The notes beneath the pieces are model-generated. The model searched no databases. It was not told the DNA's origin and saw only the letters and a list, made by a program, of their open reading frames with translations. From a virus: 35,643 nucleotides of DNA. Below are positions 26,853 through 33,002 of this stretch, in pieces; within the stretch, counting starts at the first letter, position 1, and each line of letters starts with the position of its first letter. The translations under genes were made by a program, and so were the position numbers. Location: IMG/VR virus record IMGVR_UViG_3300037847_001474, positions 1 through 35,643 of that record; one strand, written 5' to 3'.

Positions 26853-29396
26853 TTAATTTAGGAAAATAGAAGCACCGACAACTGTTACGTTTGCTTCAGC
26901 AGTAATACCAATGGCAGCGGCAGCTTTGATAGTACATGCAGCACCAGCAGTAATAGCAACTAGACCAGCACCTGCTGTAAGAGTTGCAGCACCTGCTGCG
27001 GTTGTAGTAGTCCACCCAAGTCCTTGAGTGTTTGTATATGCACCAGAGGGGTTAGCAATGGTATATCTAGGAGGATTATCACTAGCACCACCACCAGCAA
27101 TCAAGAATGATTCTTCAGAACCTCTGATCTGTCTAAAGATACCAGACTTAAGAGCAGGAACAGCACTAGTCATGTTGATAGTTTCATTCAGAACTGTCGT
27201 TACAATACTAACACTATTTGTTGCAGAAAGGATGAGGTCACCACCTGCACCTAATGAAATGTTAGAACAACCATTGTCATAACTACCACCAACAATTTTA
27301 TGTGACTGAGCAGCAAGTTCCATTTCAGAACCTTGAAGTGCAAACTTTGCACCAACTACGTTAACATCAACGTCAGAACCAAAGCGAAGTGTATGCTTTT
27401 GAACATCAGTGTCTTGGTCATTACCATTTTTGTCAGCAGATTTAGGAGCACCCTCAGCACCGAAGAAGAATCCACCACCACACTCAATATGCATGTTACC
27501 AGTGACTTTCAGGAAATAATCACCTTCAACGTTTACAACATGATCGCCATCAATCTGTCTGCAATCATCACCATGTACTTCACATGTGTAATTACCTGCA
27601 TAACTAGAGTGATCAGCAACTAAGTTGCCAGTTTCTGATTGATTGTTCGCAGCTTCTCTACCCGCTTGCTCTGCTCTTTGTTGGATTTCATCCTCTGTGA
27701 GTTCGTTGTTTGTGTTACGAATCTCTTTCTCCGCAACATACTTACCATATTCGTAGTTGTTCAACTTAACGGAAGTGTGCATAGTTCCGTTAGGTGATCT
27801 AGAAAGTTTCGCTTGACGACCAGGTGTACCAACAAAATGATCGTATGCACCATTGACCCAAGTTTTTGCAACAGACATGTATGGATCTGCTTGATTGATG
27901 ATGTTATCAATCAGGTTTCCACCACTGCTATTGTTGCCGCAACTTCCTCTACCTTGCCCACGTATCCTATTAATCTCATCCAATTCCTCAGGTGTACAAT
28001 GTGTAACACCAAACATAGGATACCAACCTACTGTATCAGCACCACCATCAGCAGTTCTATTACAACCACCGCCGATGAAACCCAAGAACAACTGAATCAA
28101 ACCTGTGATACTTGTGATACCTTGCTGCATCAGGTCAGTTCCTTCTTCAAAGATTCCCGAACCTTCTTGCCATGCGTTGATGATATCCTGTGCTTGCTGT
28201 ACGCCTTGAACAATACCTTTTACTGTGTCAACCAGACTCATGATCGAGTTGATGATTTCTTGAACTTTACAGATCACAGAATCAATAACACCCTGAACAC
28301 CTTGAAGAACCATTGATGCTCTGTCAAACAAACCATCAAGGAAACCATTAACAAGATTTGTTAATGATCCAATAGGGTCAGCAATGTATCCAGCGAGGTT
28401 ACTATCAATGTTGCAGAGAGATGATAGAATTGTTTGAACCGCTTGCTGAATAACCGACATCATGGCAAGAGGGATACCAGTAGCAGAACTGATAAAGGTT
28501 GCGATGTTAAGACTTTCTGCTAAGTTGGAAACATATTGTCGAATAGCAGATACAACCTGAGCAAAGACTGAACCTAGAAAGTTCTTGACCTTTCCAGTAA
28601 GTGCCTGTGCCGTTACAAGTTTACCACTAACAACATCGAGAAAATCTCCACCTTCACCCTTTACAAGAGTTCCAGCGGTGTCAGCAATATCTTCTACCAA
28701 ATAAGACAACTTATATTCTAATGTTTTCCAAGGTCCACCAACACCATTGGCAGCAGGAATAGGTTTTTCGGGTTGTCTTGGTTTGTGAGGATTACCACTG
28801 CTACCATTAATACCAGGTTGAATACCTAAGTTATTAGGAGAACCAGAACCACCAGGAGTGGTAGTTCTCATACCAGGCATAGATACCGAGTTGTTATCAC
28901 CTTGTCTTTGATATCCCTGTTCTGATGTTCTTGCGGTAACGGAGTTAGGATTACCAGGACTCAATGCAGAAGCGTTGGGACTAACACCAGGTTCCATAAA
29001 TTCGCCTGTAAAAGCAAACACTTTATCTGTTGCTGTATCAGACGATTTTTGAACACGAAGAACACCGATAACGATAGGCATCTGTGCAGATTCTCCATCC
29101 ATGAAGAATCCCATAACAATAGCACCAGGTTGTAACTGACCAGAAGATTCACCCTGACCATCGTTACCTGCCTGACATGTATGCTGCATGACAGTTGCCC
29201 ATGGCAGTTTTTCGGTAGGAAGATCTGCCGTAGTTCCACCACGCACATTGGTATAGTAACCAAGAACTCGAACTTTTACACGTCCGAGTTCCATAGGATC
29301 TTGATTATCTTCTACCTCACCAACCCACCAGAAAAATCCGTCTTTACCGACAAAATTTACTACGGGTTCTTTAGTGATTCCCTCAATTGTTGCCAT
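26853..29396 (-). CDS. 5: gp5-like baseplate hub/spike protein without a lysozyme domain
   Basis: Of 847 aa, residues ~20-115 are an OB-fold of gp5/VgrG type ('DPMELGRVKVRVLGYYT', 'PIVIGVLRVQ'). The middle (~225-440) is hydrophobic and helical ('VIQQAVQTILSSLCNI', 'QGVIDSVICKVQEIINSIM'), quite unlike the T4 lysozyme insert. Residues ~600-847 form a beta-helix needle ('CEVHGDDCRQIDGDHVVNVE', 'HTLRFGSDVDVNVVGAKFAL', 'KIVGGSY'). It should form the trimeric central spike with the gp27-like hub. Peptidoglycan cutting is presumably supplied by the upstream tail protein. A late promoter lies 22 bases upstream. Confidence 0.85.
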   Translation of the reverse strand: MATIEGITKEPVVNFVGKDGFFWWVGEVEDNQDPMELGRVKVRVLGYYTNVRGGTTADLPTEKLPWATVMQHTCQAGNDGQGESSGQLQPGAIVMGFFMDGESAQMPIVIGVLRVQKSSDTATDKVFAFTGEFMEPGVSPNASALSPGNPNSVTARTSEQGYQRQGDNNSVSMPGMRTTTPGGSGSPNNLGIQPGINGSSGNPHKPRQPEKPIPAANGVGGPWKTLEYKLSYLVEDIADTAGTLVKGEGGDFLDVVSGKLVTAQALTGKVKNFLGSVFAQVVSAIRQYVSNLAESLNIATFISSATGIPLAMMSVIQQAVQTILSSLCNIDSNLAGYIADPIGSLTNLVNGFLDGLFDRASMVLQGVQGVIDSVICKVQEIINSIMSLVDTVKGIVQGVQQAQDIINAWQEGSGIFEEGTDLMQQGITSITGLIQLFLGFIGGGCNRTADGGADTVGWYPMFGVTHCTPEELDEINRIRGQGRGSCGNNSSGGNLIDNIINQADPYMSVAKTWVNGAYDHFVGTPGRQAKLSRSPNGTMHTSVKLNNYEYGKYVAEKEIRNTNNELTEDEIQQRAEQAGREAANNQSETGNLVADHSSYAGNYTCEVHGDDCRQIDGDHVVNVEGDYFLKVTGNMHIECGGGFFFGAEGAPKSADKNGNDQDTDVQKHTLRFGSDVDVNVVGAKFALQGSEMELAAQSHKIVGGSYDNGCSNISLGAGGDLILSATNSVSIVTTVLNETINMTSAVPALKSGIFRQIRGSEESFLIAGGGASDNPPRYTIANPSGAYTNTQGLGWTTTTAAGAATLTAGAGLVAITAGAACTIKAAAAIGITAEANVTVVGASIFLN

Positions 29397-29417
29397 ATTT
29401 TCTTAGGATCTTACAAT

Positions 29418-29425
29418 TTTATTTA
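29418..29425 (-). promoter_or_regulatory. T4-type late promoter TAAATAAA
   Basis: TAAATAAA on the minus strand (29418-29425, in the context CTAAATAAA) overlaps the TAA stop (29419-29421) of the metalloprotease gene. It lies 22 bases before the ATG of the gp5-like gene. Confidence 0.6.
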
Positions 29426-30099
29426 GTAAGGTAACCATTCTCCTCCAACCATTCACGAGTCATAGGTGTGGGATCATAATCAGTCCACATAGTGCCAGCA
29501 GCACAGGATTCTAGTGCTTTCTGTGTCATACCAGCAGTTTTACCTGCCCAAGTTGCTTCCTTCTCCCAGGGTTGTGCATGAGCAGGATATGTACGACGCA
29601 CCATCTCTTGCCAGATCTCTGGTACATCTTCCTCAGGTTTGATGATAGCAATCATGTTATTTTTGATCGTGCCTGCCATACAATCCTGTGCAGCGTGCCA
29701 TCCCTCATGACGAACAACACTCATCAAAATGTGAGGACGATATACATAACTCCTGTTGAGATAAAAGTGATTGCTTACTGTATGATATACACCACGATGT
29801 CCTACTGGGAAGTAACGTTCATCAGCAAGGTGAACATGAACACCAATCTTCTGAAAGGCAATCATAATCTGATCAAACTCATCTTTGACTACATCCCAAT
29901 TAGATTGCGGAAATGCACGTTCGAGATCAATTGATGAATTGATGCGTTCCACATCTTTTGTACATTCTTTAAGGAGCATACAACCCATGGCATCCATGGT
30001 GTAGTAACCCTTAGTAATTTTTTCTTCACCAGCATTTACTGCTAGTCCATGTGCCATGCCAAACATAAGTCCAGCAAGGATTGCATTACGGAGTTTCAT
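29419..30099 (-). CDS. Secreted HExxH zinc metalloprotease-like protein
   Basis: The 226-aa protein begins with a signal peptide (MKLRNAILAGLMFGMAHGLA, cleavage likely near residue 23, VNA|GEE). It has HEGWH at 131-135, the HExxH zinc signature, followed by 'PWEKEATWAG' with E179 or E181 as third ligand. Other Cys are paired candidates (C40/C46, C140/C199). It should act in the host periplasm. It is coupled by ATGA to a 41-aa membrane protein and next to hub genes, so a role in lysis or in entry-related processing is possible. This is inference. Confidence 0.75.
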   Translation of the reverse strand: MKLRNAILAGLMFGMAHGLAVNAGEEKITKGYYTMDAMGCMLLKECTKDVERINSSIDLERAFPQSNWDVVKDEFDQIMIAFQKIGVHVHLADERYFPVGHRGVYHTVSNHFYLNRSYVYRPHILMSVVRHEGWHAAQDCMAGTIKNNMIAIIKPEEDVPEIWQEMVRRTYPAHAQPWEKEATWAGKTAGMTQKALESCAAGTMWTDYDPTPMTREWLEENGYLTK

Positions 30100-30221
30100 G
30101 AGTAAAATTCTCTCGCGTTTTTGAGTGTTGTTAATAGATGCATATTGCCGTGAAAATAACCAGCAACGATAACCGCTAATGTAGATAGAGTGACGACTAC
30201 AAGTGCTATGATATTTTTCAT
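30096..30221 (-). CDS. 41-aa single-helix membrane protein
   Basis: ATG 30219-30221 to TGA 30096-30098 encodes 41 aa. Residues 4-22 (IIALVVVTLSTLAVIVAGY) make one transmembrane helix with a basic, polar tail. It is coupled by ATGA to both the 2OG gene upstream and the metalloprotease downstream. It could be a small holin- or spanin-like factor acting with the secreted metalloprotease. Evidence is size, topology and position only. Confidence 0.65.
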   Translation of the reverse strand: MKNIIALVVVTLSTLAVIVAGYFHGNMHLLTTLKNAREFYS

Positions 30222-30832
30222 GCCAATTCTACCATAACATTGCCAGAAATGCTAACCCTATCTTCATTACAATTATAGAAAGGATACACAGAATGACCTA
30301 ATGCAGATGGAAAAAGTAACATTGTGCCCTCTCTATTAGGATTCATATCATACGTGTGAGATATCTGTTTACCTAAAATGTCCAAATAAGAAATCTCAAA
30401 GTTTGAAATAGAGTTAGAATTTACTTCGGAAGCAATATGTAATTTTTTCTGCTCCTCAAAAATGGTAGGGATTTTCATCCAGATTACAAAACTGAATACA
30501 CCAGTGTGAGTATGAATTGGATTAAATTCTGTCTGTTTTTGAAAGTTAACCCACATGTCTTCTAAGACATACTTTAGATTTTTCTTGGTTGGGAAATCAT
30601 ACAAAGGATCTCGAAACTCCTCTGTATAGAATTTCATGGTGTCAGTTAATACGTTCTTGAAAAACCAATCATCTTTGTCTGACAACCTGTAACTATTGTG
30701 AATATTACCTGCCAGTTTTGAACGCATGGAACTACCTCCTGCTTCAATCGCATTCCACAGGAATTTCATTGCATCGGGTTTTAATTTTTGTTGTACCCAT
30801 CCTAGATTAGGTGGGTGTATGGCTTTCATCAT
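30218..30832 (-). CDS. 2OG-Fe(II) oxygenase-like protein, 204 aa
   Basis: The core is 'FNPIHTHTGVFSFVIWMKI' (H107, H109), 'GTMLLFPSALGHSVYP' (H180) and R192 before 'VSISGNVMV'. The N-terminal 140 residues differ from the other oxygenases in the window, so it is a separate subfamily. The ligands are intact. It starts 10 bases after tRNA-Val and is coupled by ATGA to the membrane peptide. Confidence 0.8.
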   Translation of the reverse strand: MMKAIHPPNLGWVQQKLKPDAMKFLWNAIEAGGSSMRSKLAGNIHNSYRLSDKDDWFFKNVLTDTMKFYTEEFRDPLYDFPTKKNLKYVLEDMWVNFQKQTEFNPIHTHTGVFSFVIWMKIPTIFEEQKKLHIASEVNSNSISNFEISYLDILGKQISHTYDMNPNREGTMLLFPSALGHSVYPFYNCNEDRVSISGNVMVELA

Positions 30833-30841
30833 AATTTTATA

Positions 30842-30913
30842 TGGGCGAAGAGGGGATCGAACCCCCGACCGACTCGGTGTAAACGAGTAGCTCTACCGCT
30901 GAGCTATTCGCCC
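30842..30913 (-). tRNA. tRNA-Val(TAC)
   Basis: A 72-base cloverleaf: acceptor GGGCGAA/TTCGCCC, D-stem GCTC/GAGC, anticodon stem ACTCG/CGAGT with loop TTTACAC (anticodon TAC), and T-loop TTCGATC. The discriminator is A and CCA is not encoded. The CpeT-like gene ends at bases 8-10 of this tRNA. Confidence 0.95.
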
Positions 30914-31365
30914 TTAATACGGATGTATCGATAACATTTTTCAGTGCCCCAAACCAAGTTACCTTGATCGTCATATCCTTGATCCATGTTATGTAGTTTG
31001 TTTCCAAAAAGTTGAATGTGTGATACAATTCGATGACCTCTATATCCTCGACAGTTGTTACCAATAAGGCGACCAGTCCAGGAGTTGCCATCGAATGTGA
31101 ACATCATATCACAATCTTCGTGAGGTGTCCAGTCCGTATAATAGTTGTGCATAATAATTTCGGTGTCGGAAACTATCTCTAGTTTATGATATTTACGTCT
31201 GTAGGGGTCATATGCACCCCGACACCTTTTATAGTTCATAGACTCATAACCATCCTCAATCTTTTTCCACACAATATTCAATGAGGCAAAATTTTGAGGA
31301 TCTGATTGTGCTTGTGCTTTATTAGACCAATGACCAAGTAGATACTTTTCAAAGTTCACTTTCAA
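30904..31365 (-). CDS. cpeT: CpeT-like phycobiliprotein lyase family protein
   Basis: The 153-aa product has the CpeT/CpcT order: 'LLGHWSNKAQAQSDPQNFA' at the start, an antiparallel beta-barrel core ('YHKLEIVSDTEIIMHNYY'), 'GNNCRGYRG' near the Gly-Cys site, and the closing 'MDQGYDDQGNLVWGTEKCYR'. CpeT enzymes attach bilins to phycobiliproteins in the thylakoid antenna. Phage copies are known auxiliary genes but often diverge, and the usual 'EQ' motif is not evident here, so lyase activity is uncertain. Its TAG stop (30904-30906) lies inside tRNA-Val. It is coupled by ATGA to CP12. Confidence 0.75.
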   Translation of the reverse strand: MKVNFEKYLLGHWSNKAQAQSDPQNFASLNIVWKKIEDGYESMNYKRCRGAYDPYRRKYHKLEIVSDTEIIMHNYYTDWTPHEDCDMMFTFDGNSWTGRLIGNNCRGYRGHRIVSHIQLFGNKLHNMDQGYDDQGNLVWGTEKCYRYIRIKGE

Positions 31366-31589
31366 TCGTCATACACAAGACATTCAGGTTCTGATGGGTT
31401 TTGATCACAATAAAGTTCAAGATACGTTGGATCGTGATGATCTCCTGCTTCAATCTCTTTCTTATGATGCTCTTTGTATTCCTCTAAGTCATGCAGTTCG
31501 CTTTCGATGTGACGACGCATTTGAGGATTTGTGTTTGGATTATCGAGAATTTGCTTATCCATCTCGATATGCTTTTCGATACTTTCCAT
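31362..31589 (-). CDS. cp12: CP12-like Calvin-cycle inhibitor
   Basis: The 75-aa product ends with the CP12 signature: 'YCDQNPSEPECLVYDD', with Cys61 and Cys70 eight residues apart, after an acidic disordered-type N-terminal part with helix ('IESELHDLEEYKEHHKKEIE'). CP12 binds GAPDH through the C-terminal pair and forms a complex with phosphoribulokinase, shutting down the Calvin cycle. The N-terminal Cys pair of plant-type CP12 is absent. Cyanophage CP12 is established as a late-infection auxiliary gene favouring the pentose phosphate pathway. A late promoter lies 28 bases upstream, agreeing with late expression. Confidence 0.85.
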   Translation of the reverse strand: MESIEKHIEMDKQILDNPNTNPQMRRHIESELHDLEEYKEHHKKEIEAGDHHDPTYLELYCDQNPSEPECLVYDD

Positions 31590-31616
31590 AGCAGTAGTAT
31601 ACTAATGATACAATAA

Positions 31617-31624
31617 TATTTATC
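31617..31624 (-). promoter_or_regulatory. T4-type late promoter GATAAATA
   Basis: GATAAATA on the minus strand (31617-31624) overlaps the TAA stop (31620-31622) of the gp27-like gene and lies 28 bases before the CP12 start. It places CP12 and the CpeT-like gene in a late transcript. Confidence 0.65.
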
Positions 31625-33002
31625 CGAGAACTGAATCCTTTACCAGGAACAGCTCTGTTGTCATTGTAGACCCTGTACCTTTATGTGTCAAGGCAGCAAT
31701 CACGTATTTACCACTATACTTTCTATCTACTCTCTTACGATCTCCACTTTTAGCAGTGGATGGAATTACAATGTTGATTCCAGCACCAACATATAAATCC
31801 AAGTTACCAGGAATTTCAATCTGAAGTTTGATTGTCTTTAGAGTTTCAAATCGCATCCATTGATATGCTTGCAGTTCAACTAACGCTTCGTAATTTCTAC
31901 CAGGTTGTTCTGTATTTCTTTGATCAAAGATCTGGTTAGGTAGAATTGTATATCGTACTCTCTTCGGATATTCAGTGTATGCTCGAACATTTTCATCTGC
32001 CTGCTCAAATGGATTAGTATGTGTTCCAGTGTCGCCTAAGTGCTCCATCTGATCCCACATTTCACTGAGACTATAGCGATAAGCATCTACCGACATATCT
32101 GTAGATGTTCCCATCTTAGATGATGTAATTGTATTAGGATCAAATCCCATACTAAATCCAGACCAAGTACCATGACGTAAACCATTCAAAAAGTTTCTTT
32201 CATTGGGAAATACTACCTTTTGAATTTTATAGGCATCTCTAGCACCTTCATCTGTTTTCATTGGAGCATAAACATATGTGTATAGTTTTGCTCTACCACT
32301 AGTTAAATCAGTTTCTTGATTCTCTGTCTGATCGTTGACATCTTCGATAAGTTTGTCAATAGATTTGAAGTGGAACCCTAAAGCATTTTCATAGAAAACA
32401 AATCCATTCTGAAGACTACCACCAGATTGTGTACGACGAATAGATCGTTGACATAACCAATAAATTGTATCAAATACTCTCCAGTTGGGAATTACAAATT
32501 GGTGTGAATTTAGTGATTCTTCTAAGAATAAAACTTTGTTAGTTCCTAAGAAAAATTGACTGGACAATAAAGTTTCTACAATTTGACTTGATTCAAATCC
32601 ACTCTGCTCAAAGATAACTTCAGAGTTACCAAATACATTGGTAATTTCATTTCTAATGTATTCGTCTGAAGCACAATTGACAATAAAGATATCATTACCT
32701 TGATTATTTCTATTTCTAGAAGAAATCTCATAACTTCTGAATTGGTAGGTTCTGTCTTGAATTGTACCTACAATATTCAGTACAAAAAGTTCTGATCCTG
32801 TCAAAGCACCAATCAAACCAGCAGCATCTTCCAATACAAGCATACACTCAAGGGTTGCCTGAGTCATACTTTCATAGATTTCAAATCCACGCAAAAATTC
32901 TTTCAAGTCATATGAACCTTGATCGTTCTCAAGTCTCTCACCATTTCTGTAAATGGTAAGAGATACTTCAACGTCACCTACTTGTTCTCTTCTAAAACTC
33001 AT
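31620..33002 (-). CDS. 27: gp27-like baseplate hub protein
   Basis: The 460-aa protein matches T4 gp27 in size class and in pattern: an N-terminal domain with 'SLTIYRNGERLE' and 'FEIYESMTQATLECMLVLED', a second domain with 'YQFRSYEISSRNRN', and a C-terminal part ending in an OB/tail-tube-like fold ('LDLYVGAGINIVIPSTA', 'YSGKYVIAALTHKGTG'). It should form the trimeric ring that holds the gp5 spike and binds the tail tube. It overlaps the upstream tail gene by 4 bases (ATGA), and gp5 follows a few genes downstream. Confidence 0.8.
   Translation of the reverse strand: MSFRREQVGDVEVSLTIYRNGERLENDQGSYDLKEFLRGFEIYESMTQATLECMLVLEDAAGLIGALTGSELFVLNIVGTIQDRTYQFRSYEISSRNRNNQGNDIFIVNCASDEYIRNEITNVFGNSEVIFEQSGFESSQIVETLLSSQFFLGTNKVLFLEESLNSHQFVIPNWRVFDTIYWLCQRSIRRTQSGGSLQNGFVFYENALGFHFKSIDKLIEDVNDQTENQETDLTSGRAKLYTYVYAPMKTDEGARDAYKIQKVVFPNERNFLNGLRHGTWSGFSMGFDPNTITSSKMGTSTDMSVDAYRYSLSEMWDQMEHLGDTGTHTNPFEQADENVRAYTEYPKRVRYTILPNQIFDQRNTEQPGRNYEALVELQAYQWMRFETLKTIKLQIEIPGNLDLYVGAGINIVIPSTAKSGDRKRVDRKYSGKYVIAALTHKGTGSTMTTELFLVKDSVLG

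Noticed and set aside
26853-29396. Lysozyme domain in the gp5-like protein
   Set aside because: No Glu-Asp-Thr lysozyme motif is visible in the middle; the region is hydrophobic helix.
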